Assembly (NCBI GenBank): GCA_014706295.1
Contig: JACSVZ010000024.1
Location: 5,381,969 to 5,445,968 of the forward strand
Source: Lycocorax pyrrhopterus obiensis
Taxonomy: Eukaryota > Chordata > Aves > Passeriformes > Paradisaeidae
Reading direction: 5' to 3'
DNA: 64,000 nucleotides
Made by a program: the position numbers and the translations under genes. Every line of letters begins with the position of its first letter. Position 1 is the stretch's first letter. The notes under the pieces were generated by a model. That model was not told the origin of the DNA. It did no database searches and was given only the letters and a program-made list of their open reading frames with translations. Of the stretch, positions 1 through 12,534 are shown piece after piece.

Positions 1-280
1 GGCCATTTCCTCTCAGTAAGCTCACTCTTCTCACATTAGAAGAGACCGGCCCCACCTCACCACAAGCTCCTGTCAGGTGGATGTGGAGAGCGGTGAGGTT
101 CCCTTGAGCATCCTCTTCTTGAAGCTACACCCAGCTCCCCCAGCCGCTCCTCACAAGACATGTTCTTTGACCTTTCACAAGCCTTTGAGGGGCCCAGAAC
201 TGAACGCAGTACTGGAGGTGCGGCCTCACCAATGCGGATTAAATAGAATCACAAAATCAAAGCTGGAAGAGAACCGATGA
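1..280 (-). mobile_element. CR1 LINE 3' fragment (arm 1 copy, cut by window start)
   Basis: Reverse complement of 55775-56052. It shows more base differences from its partner than most of the arm. A second CR1-tail-like bit (AATAGAATCACAAAATCA) adjoins it at 240-280. Confidence 0.78.
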
Positions 281-289
281 CGGCATGGG

Positions 290-600
290 GAGCGCGGGCG
301 GGATTCGAACCGGCGGCTCCGCTTCTCGCGCAGCCCCGCCAGCGCCGCATTGGTCCCAGGCGCCGCTGTGAAAAATGGGCCTCGCTGGAGTCACTGCGCA
401 TGCGCCGGACGCTCCCCGGCCTTTCCGCCAGGCGGCGGCGCTGAGGCGCGGGAAGGGCTGAGGGGGGACCGGGACCGGGACCAGGACCGGGACCGGGACC
501 GGGACCGGGACCGGGACCGGGGCGGGGCATGGGGACCGAGACTTTGGCCTGCCCGGGTCACAGCGCTGCCCTGACGTACAGGGGTAGTGCCGCTGCGACG
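290..600. promoter_or_regulatory. Separate CpG island with NRF1 site (arm 1)
   Basis: CpG-rich block with a perfect GCGCATGCGC (396-405), a TTTCCGCCAGGCGG stretch, a (GGGACC)n repeat and a TGACGTAC half-CRE (about 572). It lies about 2 kb upstream of the PTP4A2 exon-1 island. It may be an alternative promoter or that of an unannotated transcript; no splice donor or ORF settles this. Partner 55480-55790. Confidence 0.45.
465..521. repeat. (GGGACC)n hexanucleotide repeat, about 9 units (arm 1)
   Basis: Nine GGGACC-type units, one reading AGGACC. The arm 2 copy (55519-55550) has only about four, so this is a length polymorphism between the copies. Confidence 0.95.
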
Positions 601-2200
601 GCTCAGCGTGTCCCTCCTGCCACTGTCACCCTGAGGGACAGGCCGCGGTAGTGAGGGCTCAGCGTGTCCCCCCGGCCTTCAGAGAGCAGCAGGGCCTTGG
701 CAGTGCCCTTGTGGGAGCTGAGGCTTCCCCTGTCTGCCCCCATGTTCCTGTGGAGCGGAGCCCACTCTGGGAACGAGCCCTTGGTGTCCCTGTCTTGGCT
801 CTGGAGAGAACACCTGTGGCAGGTGATGTCACACACTGATGAAGAAGGAAAGAAAAGAACCTTAAGGCTTGTGATTATCAGAGCTTATGTGACTCCAGCT
901 ATGGCTTTGCAGAGCCATTAAACCCAGCAAAGTGGCGCTGGGCAGCTTCTCTGTGTATTTTGAGGGACAAAGTTTGCTGGTTCGTTTTTTCCTCACTGTG
1001 GATCCGCCCTCAATTTTGCCCCTTCATGGATGATTCTTCAAGTTTCTTTGCTGATGGGTTTGTGCAGAGTTGGACTTGGTGGCCCCTTATGGGTCCCTTC
1101 CAACTTGAGATATTCTGTGATTCTATAAATGCAAAAACCCTTTTGTGCAGGGGTTTCTGTTACTGTGGTGTGTAGAGGCAGCACTTCACTAGCACAGACA
1201 CATTCCAGGCACCGCAGCTTCTTAAATTAGTATAAAACGGGCCTCCTATTAATAATTCGACAGTCAGAGCAGGGGAAATGGGAAGACAGCAGCTTTTATA
1301 ACTGAGGAAGTTCCACATCTCCTCCAGCCTGTGCAGGAAACAAGGGATTCTTATTTATCCACCTCTCCCTGAGCTGGGAGAAGATGCCTCCCCGCGTTTG
1401 GGGACACCGCGCTGGTGGCACTTGGTGGCCCTTGGTGGCCCCCAGCCGGGACGGCGGCTCAGAGCGGGTCCTTCCCGGCAGGATTGTGACGGGAACAGAC
1501 CCCGTTTTCCAGGTGGGATCGGGAAGCGGGTGTTCCACAAGCGCCGCCACACCTGCCCGCGCCGCACGGGGTGCCACCTCGGGCAGCCTGGAGGCCACGC
1601 AGCTGTGCGGAGCCTGGGGTTCCCGGCCGGCCACGATCCTGCTCCCACCACGCTCTCTGAGTCACGGGAACCCCGTGCTCCACCCGGGAGCGGGGAAGGG
1701 GATCCATGGATCATTCATTAACAGACGTTTCGCCGTGTGCTGGCGCTCCTGAGGGACGCGGTGCTTCCAGCGGGGCCAGGGCGGGACGCACCAGTGTTTC
1801 CCACTGTGTTCTTCACCCAGGTCCCGGTTCCGAAATCCCGGTCCCGGTTCCCAAATCCCGATCCCGATCCCGGTCCCGCCGCGGAACCCGTGGGAACCCC
1901 CGGGAGGCCCGAACCACTGACCGCTGTGGGGGGGAGCGGGCTGTACCACTGCGCTGGCAGGGTGGGATGCTGGCGTGGAAGGCTCCGCATGCACGTGCGG
2001 CCAGAGGGCCGGTCCAAGTGCGCGGGGGCGGCGGGGGGGGGGCCGGGGCGCACCAAGGGTGACTGGGGACGGTCGGAGCCTGCTCAGGGCGAGCCGCCCT
2101 CGGGCCATACCAATCCCAAGGTGGGGGGGGGAAGAGGGCTGTACCATGGGGTATAGGGGGGGGTTGTGATAAAAGCAGCGGGATGGAAGGAGCCGCTCTG
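600..2200. other. Upstream flank of PTP4A2, no gene seen (arm 1)
   Basis: Contains a short direct repeat (GGCTCAGCGTGTCCC at about 601 and 658), a CR1 tail (1055-1130), GC-rich low-complexity sequence and a small VNTR of CCGGTTCCNAAATCCCG type at about 1815-1880 that is shorter in arm 2. Open frames overlap on both strands and carry no domain I recognise. Three GTACCA-type motifs lie at its right end. Confidence 0.5.
1055..1130 (+). mobile_element. CR1 3'-end fragment (arm 1)
   Basis: GAGTTGGACTTGGTGGCCCC, then GGGTCCCTTCCAACTTGAG, ending in ATTCTGTGATTCTATAAA: a classic CR1 tail. Partner at 54914-54990. Confidence 0.85.
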
Positions 2201-2425
2201 GTTGCTCAAGGTATTATCTAACCTGGCTTCGAACAATTCCAGGCTCGGGGCATTCCACAACCTGCGCCATTGCCTCGCCACGCTCACAGGGAGGAATTTC
2301 CTCCTAATACCTAACCTATATTGCTCCTTGTCCTACCACTACAGTTCCCGACGGAGGATCCCTCTCCGGCTTCCCCGGAGGCCCCCCCCAGACACTGGAA
2401 GGTGCTGCGAGCTCCCCACGCAGCC
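2200..2425 (-). mobile_element. CR1 fragment abutting the PTP4A2 promoter (arm 1)
   Basis: On the minus strand it shows TAGTGGTAGGACAAGGAGCA, GAGGAAATTCCTCCCTGTGA and AGGTTGTGGAATGCCCC, matching internal 3' CR1 sequence. It carries an ACTACAGTTCCCG motif on the plus strand (2338-2350). Partner at 53650-53880. Confidence 0.75.
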
Positions 2426-2749
2426 CTCCTTTCCCTAGCCATGCCCCCCACTACCCCCCCCCCGCGGCGCCTCGAATGGACGCGCCCAGCGCGCTGCCCC
2501 GGGGCGGGGGCGCGTGTGGGCGGACCGTACCACTCTGCCGGCCGTGGGTGTGAGGGGCGGGCCGTACCACGGGGCCGCGGGCGGGAGGGGGGGCGCGGCC
2601 TGTGCGCGAGGAGCCGTGTGGCGGCGCGCGGGCTCTCGGTGTCTCCGGCCGGACCGGGCCCAGCGCAGCCCCAGCCCCGTCACGGGCCCCGCCGCCCGCC
2701 CGCGACCCCGCCAGACCCCGCCCGGCCCCCGGCCCGCTCAATGCCCAGG
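2425..2749 (+). promoter_or_regulatory. PTP4A2: PTP4A2 CpG-island promoter and noncoding exon 1 (arm 1)
   Basis: Mirror of the arm 2 island. CpG-dense, ends at the donor AGG|GTGAGG (GT at 2750-2751). Upstream ORF start ATG at 2741-2743, continuing after splicing at 10465-10479. GTACCAC motifs at 2527-2533 and 2564-2570. Confidence 0.55.
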
Positions 2750-5700
2750 GTGAGGGGGCGACCGGCGGGGCTTCGGGGGAACGGAGGGGACCGGGGGAGG
2801 CTGGAGCCGCCGCCCCGGGAGCCGGGGAAGGAGGGGGAATCCCGGGTGTTGCTTGGCGTGTTTGGAGGGGATTCCCAGCTCTGGGGGGGGGGGGGGACTC
2901 TGTGGTCTGGGGAGTCTCCTTAGGCCCTTGTGGGTGGTTTGGAGGGGCTTTTGTGCTCTGAGGGGCTGTTTTGGAGGGTCTTGGGGCTGCAGAAAGCTGA
3001 GGCGTTGATTTGGGGTGGGCTTGGCGGTCCGGGAGGCTCCCTCTGGGTTGAAGGGCTGGTTTGCGGGGGGGATTTGGGGGTCCACGAGGCTCTGTCGGGG
3101 CTGAGGGGCTGGTTCGTGGAGTCCTTCCTGCTCAGGAGGAAATTCCCGGCCTGTGGGGTTTGTTTGGGGGATCCTTCGGGGCTTTGAGGGCTTCCTCCGT
3201 GCGAGGAGGAGGTTTGGGGGCCGCTCCTCACCTTTGGGGTCCCTCCTCTGCTTGGGGGCTGCTTTGGGGGGGTGCCCCCCTGGGGCTGGCTGGGGACAGT
3301 GGCCCCTGACCTGCAGCATTGGGGGTCCCTTCTACCTGCAGGGCTGGTTTGGGGGGGGGGTCCTCCCTCACCTGGGGGAGCTGCGAGGAGCGGACCCAAG
3401 GGGACGCTTTAGGGGAGGGAGTCCAAGCCCCCCTTGCACCCGGTTTTGGGGGGATGTTGAGGAAGGGGGGGCATTTCCTGTGGGATTGAAGCAGTGGGAG
3501 GACAAGGAGGCTGCAGGAGGGGTGAATGGGGAGTTGTACCTGGTTTGGGGGTGTTGTACCTGGTTTGGGGGGCGTTTGGAGCGGTGTGTTTGAGGGGAAG
3601 AGTGTTACTTATTCCTGTGGGGATGGGAGACAAGTTTGAGAAAAGCTGAGGATTTCTTGGAAGGGAAAGGGAAGCCTCGAGGTGGTCTGTGAAGGGTGAA
3701 GGGTTTTTCTGTGTTTAGGGCTGGAAAATAGAGGGGGAAAGGCTGAGGGGGTGGCATTTCTCAGGCTGGAGGGGGGCAGATGGAGCAGGAAAGGAAGGGT
3801 GTCCAGGATGTGGTGGTTTTCCTGGGGTTGGAGTGGGGGCAGGGCTGCGAACGCCGGGGCCGGTTTGTCTGGATAAAGGGCTGCCCTGTGGGATTTGGGG
3901 CTGGGAGAGGGGGGAGCTGATGAATTCTAGGACAAGCAATGCCTCAGGAAAGCCCTGGCGTGGCCCAGGGTGCTGCCAGTGACCTGCGGGAAGGTCTGAG
4001 TCAGGGAGGGGCGGATTTATTGGGAATGTCAGCTCGGGGCGGGCTTTGGGTGAGAAGGAGCTGAGCTTTGGGATTTGGGGCTTTGTTGCACAGGTGAGGA
4101 AGTGCTGGAAGTGGCCTCCCCTCAGTCGCATGATGGTTCCTGGGTGTGATTAGTCACGATCTGCATTTTCTCCCGGGGCAGTCTGTGCTCGCCGGTTTCG
4201 GGGCGAGGAGGAGGAGGAGGAAGGCAGAAATTTGGCTTTGAAAGGCTCCTGTATAAATGGAAACTCGCCTCGAAACTCCCCGAACGAACCAGGCAGGGTC
4301 TGACTCAGAACTGCAGTTAGGATTTAAAGGAGAGGAAAAAAAAATTTAAAAAAAAAAAAAGAGAAACCCACCAGTAGCAGCAGCCAGAAAACTCTGTCTC
4401 CTTATGACTCAACATGTAGAAATACTTGGATTTAATCAGCTCAAACCCAGCTGGAGTTAAGGTAGGAGTGTGGATGCACAGCCAGCAATGTGGATCTTAC
4501 TCAGGGTCTAGTTGTGATTATTTTTTTTTCTAGATACACCTCATAAACTTCAGTGAATGATTCCAGGCTGAATTCCCTGCAGAGATCCATCCTTCTCTTG
4601 CACCCCGCAGTGCTCCAGGCTTTCCGTGTGTCAGGGCAGAGCTGAGGGTGCTTCCCTGGCTCCTGCCCGGACTTTGCCCCGCTCTGGAATTCCGGGTCTG
4701 TTACCTGTGGAGCGGCCTGGGAGGGAGAGCCGGGTGATTCATGGAAAGGCACGCTCCAGGAGGGTGATCCACAGCTGGAAAAGGTGTAGGGCAAGCAGAG
4801 GACTTCCGACAAGAGCGTGGAGTGCCAGGACGATGGGGGACAGCTTCACACTGACACAGAGTGGGTTTAGGGATCAGGGAAAGAATTCCTCCCTGTGAGG
4901 GTGGGGAGGGGCTGGGATGGATTTCCCAGAGAAGCCGTGGCTGCCCTTGGATCCCTGGAAGTGTCCAAAGCTGGGTTGGAGCAACCTGGGATAGTGGAAG
5001 GTGTCCCTGCCCATGGAATGGGATGAGCTTTGCTGTCCCTTCCCACCTGAACCATCCTGGGGTTCCGGATGGTGTTTGTAGGTTGTGTATTTTGGCCGTG
5101 TTTTGGGAGGGCAGATCACGTTGTCAGGGACGTTCCTGCCCTGGCAGAGAGCAGCTCGGTGTTGCCGGTGCCTCTGGATCAGTTTGACAGCTGGAGATTT
5201 GGAGCAGCTCCGTGTAAACATTGGAAATCAGCCCTGCTGGCTTGGAGGTTGCTCTTTTTGGGGCAGGTGAACTGAGAGCTGGAACAGCCTGGCAGCTTTT
5301 CAGGCTCTTATACAAGAGTATAAAATCCCTTTAGAGAGGCTTTGCTATCATCCCATGGCTCGTTTTGCTGATCGTGAAGGGCTAAATGAGTCTGAAATCT
5401 CCTTTCCCAGCTCTGAGACCTCTCCAGGTTGGCTCCATTCGGGTCGCTGTTACTTGTAGCTTTTTGTTGCCCCTTGTTTCTCTCTGCGCTGTGCTAAAAA
5501 GTTCAGTTCTTTGCTCTCTCCGCTGAAAACCGAGCTGTGCCCCGGAGAATGGGCTGTGGCTGGGAACAATCGGGACTTTGTGGCGGGACAGTGACATTTA
5601 TCAGTCAGCCCCAGGCTCAGTTGTCAGCCTGGCTTTAACTCCTCAGAGGAGCCAGCTCCACTTTCCCAGCAGAGGTGGATGGCAAACTCAAATTAGCGAA

Positions 5701-8700
5701 ATGAGCGAGGTGCAAGTGACTCAACTCTGCAGCTTCTGTGTTTTCTGTGTGATTTTTTTGAAGTTGCTTTTAAGTCCTGCTTGACTCGTTAATGGGGTTT
5801 TGGTGTTGGGTTTGATATTTCAGCTGGAAGTGTGAGAATATTTAGTCTGAGTTGTTTGGGGGGAGCTGCTGATCAGGCAGGGCCTTGTTTTCAAAGCCCA
5901 GCTTAGACAACTCAGCGTTCTCATTTTTAGGAAGGAGTTTTTGATGTCGCAAACAGATTTCTGAAAGTAATTTTTGATTTTACTTGAATGTAATTCTGTG
6001 GCTTAAACAAGATTGTAGCTTCATTTTTATTTTATTTTTTTTTTCTCAGCAGGGCCTTTTGCTTTCTACTTCAAACACTTTTAGCAACTTCGACTTCAAA
6101 CACTTTTAGCAACTTTCAACTTTTTGGGCATGGAATGCAAATAACATTCAAATACATCCTCTAAAAACTTAAGTGATGGGTGGGGAAGGTGTTTTTAAAA
6201 AAAAACCCCTGTGTCAGAACAGCACTTTAACAGAGGGAAGAGCATAAAGCACCTTCCTGGAAGAATTACGGCAGTGTCCAGTTGCTTCCCAGTGTTTCCA
6301 GGGTGATTTCTGCATCCATTCCTGTTCAGGGACGGCAGCTCAACTTCCCGAGCTTTGCCGCAGGCCTGTCCTCCCCCTGAGCAGGTGACAATTGTCACCA
6401 TTTCCTGACGTGTCACTTGCGAGTCGAGGCTCCTTTCATCCATCCGGAGGTTTTTGTGTTCCTGCTCGGGCAGATCCGTATCTGCCGCGGCTTTTACACG
6501 GCTTTGGTGCGAAAGGAAACGAGTGAGTCACCCCCAGAGCTTGTCAGCGAACTGGGAGGAAACTGGGAGGGAACTGGGAAGGAGCTCCGGCCTCCCGCGG
6601 GGGTGGACAGGGTGGAACAGTGAAATTTTTTTGACCTCACCCCTCTCCGGGCACGTGTCAGTCTGAGCAGGCTTCCTTCGGAGAGGGTTTCCAAGGAGTT
6701 CATCCAAAACCGTTTCGTTCCAGGGTTTTTCTCCGTGTGCTAGGAGAGGATGTTTTAAAAAAGATCTTTTAGGTTCTTCCTAATTTGTGTTTTAAGGCTC
6801 GTTTTGGAGGTCTCTGACTTCTTTCACTTGGGAAAGGCTCCAGGTGAAACATTTTAGCAGTGTAGGGGTCACTCAGTGGGGAATTTTCAGGAAGGGGAAG
6901 TGAAACCTGGCCTGGGCAGGGTGGCAGGAAAAAGCCCGGTGCTGATTTCTCGTGTGGAAATGCCAGAGATTTTACGGAAGAGGAAAATCCAGCAGCTCAT
7001 CAATTTAACGCTGAACGTGGATTCTCCCTTAGAGGAACAAAATTATTTGGGCCGGCTCGAGGCCTTCCAAACACCCAAATATCCTTTTAATTCCGAGTAA
7101 CAAATTAGCAGCGAGTGCTGTGCATCCTGTGCCCTGGGGCGTTTGGAAAGGGGATCCCGGTGACCTTTCCAGGGGGATCCGTGTTTTGCAATCCCTGGAA
7201 GCTGCAGCTGTTCCGAGCTGTTTCTCTCTCTCTGTTCAGCTCAGTTTTGGAGGAGCTGGTGGAACTGGGAATTCTTCACGGTGTCATTCCTTGTTTTTCA
7301 TTTACCCTGGACTGGCGTTGGCTCAGTCCAGAGCCACTGGCTCTGCTGGAATCTCTGATTTAGGAATCAGTGCCACAGCAGCCTGTGGAGATGGAGAGCG
7401 TGGGTGTGTTGGCTTTTCACTTCCAGCCATCTCCTGTCAAGCCAGGAATTCATTTCCCTGATCTCCCCTGATGAGTTGTTACCCTGATTGATTTATGCTG
7501 GTTAATGACTGCCCTTTCCATAGGTTTTCAGCTTATTTTTGCCCATTCATGGGATTTTAAAAGAAATTCCTCTCAAATTTGCCTTGGATCAGGCTCTCCC
7601 TGGCTGTGAGTGAGAGGAGCCCAATCCTGGTGGGATCTCTGTGTGTGTTCACTTACCACTTCCCTAAATCCCTCCCACCTCCACAGATTGATAACCTCTC
7701 CATCTTGATTGATAACCATTCCCTGATAACACCACCAGGAGCCGCCTCCCGGGCACATCCTTTCAGCCCCAGGAATGTTTATTCCCGGCTGTTTGTCCTG
7801 CTGGGTCTCTGCTTTTCCTCCTCCTCCTCTGCTTCCTCCTCGGATGTTCTGCTCCCTTTTCCAGGCCAGCCACGTCAAACACGCTGTCGTTTTTTGGTTC
7901 CTCTCCCATGTCCTATCTCGCTTTCTGCCTATAAAATCTGAAGGTTAATTGGCTGAAAAACGATTCCTTGTTTGCTGCTGTCCACAGACCTGGTTACAAT
8001 TTATTGCCATCAGTTCTCTTGGGGCTTTAAAGTGCAAATTTATTTGGTAACACGGGGAGGGAGAATTTTTAAAGTATTTACTTGGGGAAATCAGAAGTTG
8101 TAGACGATAAGTTTTCGTTTTCTTCATTAGAAGCCTGATTTTTCTTTTTAAACTTGATACCAATTATCAAATTATCAAACGTTGATAATTTAAAGTAACC
8201 CAGACTTTTAAAATTAGACCTTGTGTGCTACATCAACTCCTTATCCTGCTGGAAATAACTTTTTCAGGCTTAAATACAGTGCTTCACATTTTTAATCACT
8301 CCTGAGCTAGGAGCTAATTAAATGCTTCAGGAATATTCCTTTGGGAAGGGGAGCCAGTGTCATTCCTGTTTTTCAGAGGAGCTGAGCCACTCAAAAAGAC
8401 TTGGCCAAGGTCACCAAGGAGTTGGTGACTCCTTGCCACGCTTAGGACACGTGGAAATGAGATATTCCAGTTCTTAATGACCTGGTAAATTGTTTGCACA
8501 ACTGCCTTTTAAAAGAATCGGGGTGAAATTCCCTCTTTGATTTGAATTGTATCCAAAATGCCCCTGATTTGATACAACTTCCAGGGCAAAAATAGCTCTG
8601 GGTGAGGCTCTTCCAACCCAAATCTTGGAAATCTAGGAATGGAGGTTCTCCTTTCTCCTCATTTTGCCATTAAATTATTTATAAAAGCATTTTTATTATC

Positions 8701-10464
8701 CTTAATTAAGTTCTAATTGGGCTTTCACCTCGACATTTTCTATGATCTATGAGACAGTGAATTGATAAATGTAAGGACTCGAGTCTGACGTGTTTAGAGG
8801 GCACTCTCCCATCTGGGCTGAGACTCCATCCTGTGGATAAAACATTCCAGGATTCACCATGGAAATTTGTATTTCAGTCACTCAGAGCAGGAGCCGCGTT
8901 AAGGTCGGGGGAGGTGATTGAAAATAGCTTTTCTCTTGCCCCTGGCAAGCTAATTAATATCATTTTTGGCACTGCAAGCTCTACTTTAAGGGAATAATTG
9001 CTGTTCTTTGGGTGATTTTTCGACTTGATGGCAGTGAAAAAGGTAATTTCGTGGTGCTTAATTTGCCTGTTTGAAAGGGAGGATCTCATTAAGCACTGAG
9101 CACTGCACAAGTTTGGGAGGGGAACTCCGTGGGGGTGTGTTTTTCCCTAATTATCCTCACTCGGCTGTGCCACGTTGACCTTTCCACTCCAGTTACAGAA
9201 GTTGGTGACTTCTGGCTGCAGGGTGGGATTTTATCCATCTCATTTCAACCTTTTTTCCCTCAAAAAAAAGAAGCGTCAGCAGCGATTCCTTGGCTTCGTT
9301 ATTTTTAAAAGCACTGAAAAGCCACGTTGATAATTGAATATTTCACTCCTGATTTGAGTGAAAAGTCCATTTTCATCCCCCTAAATTTCGTGGTTCCTTC
9401 CATCCTTTAGTGCTGAAACATTTGTATTTTGAATTTTGGGTCTTCAAACCGGCTGCCTTTAAAGCCCAGGTCTGTAAACAGAGATAAGGCTGCGAATAAC
9501 CAAAAGTTATGATGGTTATAACTGAAATAATTGAGAATAACTAAAAGTTATTGCAGCTAAATGACCATTTGGCCATCACTTTGATAGATTTCTGGAGGAT
9601 ATTTCGACTTGGGTGAAATTTATCTGCTAGCAAGAGCTCAAACACGTGAAAAATTGATTATACTCTTATTATTTTTTTTTTATTCTGCTCCTGCTGCTGG
9701 TTTTGTTCAGAAAATAGAGCCACAGCAGTGCTATTTTTTATATATTTGGGCTCCAGCCAAGCAGGTGGGGCTGTGCCTGTGACATTTCCAAGTGTGTGCT
9801 TGGCTTTGTGCTGTTCTCTGTTATTCCAGGACACCTGGTTGGGGACACAGAGAGAATTCCTTGTTCTTGGTGGCTCCAAGAGCAGGAATTACAACAAATC
9901 CCGAGAGAATATTCACAATATTTGGGATTAGGGCTCTCAGAACTTCTATTTATTTGGGGTTTTTTTTAGTGCTGGCCTTAATTTTGAGTTTCTCTGGGCG
10001 GGTCAATGATGGAAAGAGAAGCCACCAACGCTTTTCCCGCTGTTTTTCCCCGATTCCAGGTGTTCTGTTGGAGGATACTTGGCACATTTATGGCGATTCT
10101 GAGCGTCAGGGCAGACTTCTGCCAGGCCCAGCACAGCGCCCTGGCTGCCAAGTGAGCTGAGGGGGCTCCCCAGCGTGTGTGTGCCAGAATTCCCTTGCCT
10201 TGAAGCCTCCGGGAACGCAGCGGGACGCGCTCAAATTTATGGGATATCTCCTGCCCGTTGGAAGCAGATTCCTGTCACTGACTCTGGCAGAACTCAGCGC
10301 CAGGAAAACGAAGTGGAGACAAAACCTGCCCTTACTTCCTTCGCCTCACCAGTGCCTAAATGTAGAACAGGCTGCCTAGTCTTGCGTGTAGTCGGAATTT
10401 CGGGAGTCTGAAGGATAACACCCGCCAGGAATCGAGGATTCTGAAGCAAACCTGCTTTTTCTAG
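2750..10464 (+). other. PTP4A2: PTP4A2 intron 1 (arm 1)
   Basis: About 7.7 kb without a recognisable exon. Contains a CR1 (4870-5080), two copies of a GTACCTGGTTTGGGGG unit (3537-3572), a 23-bp tandem duplication (about 6068-6115) and AT-rich stretches, one of which (9480-9600) has several GTTAT repeats and could be a conserved element. Confidence 0.6.
4870..5080 (+). mobile_element. CR1 3' fragment in PTP4A2 intron 1 (arm 1)
   Basis: GAATTCCTCCCTGTGAGGGT, CCCTGGAAGTGTCCAAAGC and GGAGCAACCTGGGATAGTGG are near-consensus CR1 3' sequence. Partner at 50985-51195. Confidence 0.9.
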
Positions 10465-10671
10465 GAGCAAAATCCCTGAGGAACAAACCCGTCAAAGCAA
10501 GCTCTGATCAATCCCAGGCATATTAGTGGTCTTTTTGATGTTTTCTGCTGTGAAACGTTTCCAAGGTCATTGATTTTTTTTTTTCCCCCCTTTATTTTTC
10601 CTTTTTTTTTTTTCCTTTTTTTTTTTCTTTTTTCTTTTTTTTTTGGCCCCTCACACGTTTTCTTTGCCATT
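10465..10671 (+). other. PTP4A2: PTP4A2 5' UTR part of exon 2 (arm 1)
   Basis: Follows a good acceptor (CTTTTTCTAG, AG at 10463-10464). It contains the end of the predicted upstream ORF (stop at 10477-10479) and a U/C-rich tract at about 10572-10645 directly before the start codon. The exon boundary is inferred, since no AG lies between the pyrimidine tract and the ATG. Confidence 0.5.
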
Positions 10672-11104
10672 ATGAACCGTCCAGCCCCCGTGGAAATTAC
10701 TTACGAGAATCTGCGTTTCCTGATCACTCACAACCCAACCAATGCAACCCTCAGCAAGTTCATCGAGGTAAGGAGGCCAAAAAAAAATTCCCGAATTCCT
10801 CAGAATTCCTGCTCAGGTGCTGACCAGTCCTTCCTCACCTCTGCTGCTCAGTGCTTTGCCTGTTACCTGAAATTTAAGGGGTTTTTGTCTTCATTATTCA
10901 CATTCTCCTCACAGTATGAGGAGAGAAGCCACTGGTTATTTTTTTTTTTCTGAGCCACTGATGATTTTTTTTCTGAATTCCTGCATTTCTTGGCTTGAAA
11001 GAGCTTCAGTTTTGGGATACAAACACCCTCCCCACCTTTGCCATCAAGGATTTACTCCTTGGACAAGAGTAATGGGTTCAAAGTGGAAAAGGGAAAATTT
11101 GGGT

Positions 11105-11350
11105 TAAATATACAGGGAATTGCTCCCTGTGAGGGTGGTGAGGGGTTGGGATGGAATTCCCAGAGAAGCTGTGGCTGCCCCATCCTTGGAAGTGTCCGAG
11201 GCCAGGCTGGATGGGGCTTGGAGCAATCTGGGATAGGGGAAGGTGTCCCTGTCCCCTGCAACTGGATGGGCTTTAAGTTCCCTTCCCACCCAAACCATTC
11301 CATGATTCTGCTGTTCTTGTCCTGGTTTTTGGATATTCTGTGACTCCAAA
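11105..11350 (+). mobile_element. CR1 3' fragment in PTP4A2 intron 2 (arm 1)
   Basis: Near-consensus: AATTGCTCCCTGTGAGGGTG through TTGGAGCAATCTGGGATAGG to CCAAACCATTCCATGATTCT and a TTCTGTGACTCC end. Partner at 44675-44915. Confidence 0.92.
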
Positions 11351-12534
11351 CGTTCTTTTTTATTAAATAATGCACTGTTTTTAATAAATCAACCCATTGC
11401 TCAGCTGCTGCTTTTCAAGAAGCGGGTAAGAGTTGGAGCTGAGCTTTCTCTTCCCTCAGAGGATTAAACACAAGACTCAAACTGAAGCTGAGATTTACAG
11501 GGTGAGTTATCCAACTCCCCTGTCCGTCCCAGAACTGTCAGGGGTTTCAGGTGCCAGAACTGATCCGTGAGAAGTGGCCTCTGCTGGGTCACCCTGCGCT
11601 GTGGGTCGCGCTGTGACTGACACGGTGACATCTTAAATACAGCAAAATTCAATTTTCTGCACGAGCGGCAGATGGGTTCAGCAGAGGAGCAGCAGCTCAG
11701 TGGATTTCACATCTTTGCGCCCTTCTGGCTTCTCTCAAGAGGGTTTTTATCTGCTGGGTGCAGGTCTTTGTCATTCCAGAGGGATCCTGTCATCTCCAGC
11801 TGGTGTCTGAGTGTCCCTTCACGTGGATCTGCTCAGATATCACTGCTGCATTTTCCCTCACAGCCACGTTCTTTTCTTTTTATTTCCCCCCCCCATTATT
11901 GAGAATTTTCTTCCTTTTCCAGGAGTCTCTCTGCAGTAGATACTCCTGCTAATTGTGAGGTGCAATAAGGATTCAGCTCACACTCCAGAGGAAATTCTGC
12001 TTGGTTTATGAACCTTCAGAGTGAACTGGAGCAGCTTTTTGTTTGATCCTCTGATTCTTTATCTGGCACCGAGTGCTACTTATAGTGCATTACCAGGAAG
12101 CTGGAATATGGTGGGGTGTGTGTTCTGTTCCTCCCTGCCTCCAAATGTCAACACTGGCTGAAGCAAACAGTCCCAGGCTTCTATTTAAAGAGGAGAAGAA
12201 GCTGCTTGGAGGATTTGAGCAGCTATTTTAACTTTGCTCTTATAATTGCAATTTTTTCCCCCCTCAGAGATGTTTCTCTTTTGTCCTCTCTCTTGTAACT
12301 CGTCCTCACAAACTTTATCCCTTGCTCCTTCCTTGGGCAGTCACCTCAGTGCCCTGAAACTGTGGAAAATGTCGAGTTTTGTAGCTGGCAAAAAGAGATT
12401 TATAATTCAGCAGTGCTCACATGTTTTCCTTTCTCTTCAAGGAGCTGAAGAAGTACGGGGTGACAACCTTGGTGCGAGTTTGTGATGCCACTTATGATCA
12501 AGCTCCAATCGAGAAAGAAGGAATCCAAGTTCTA

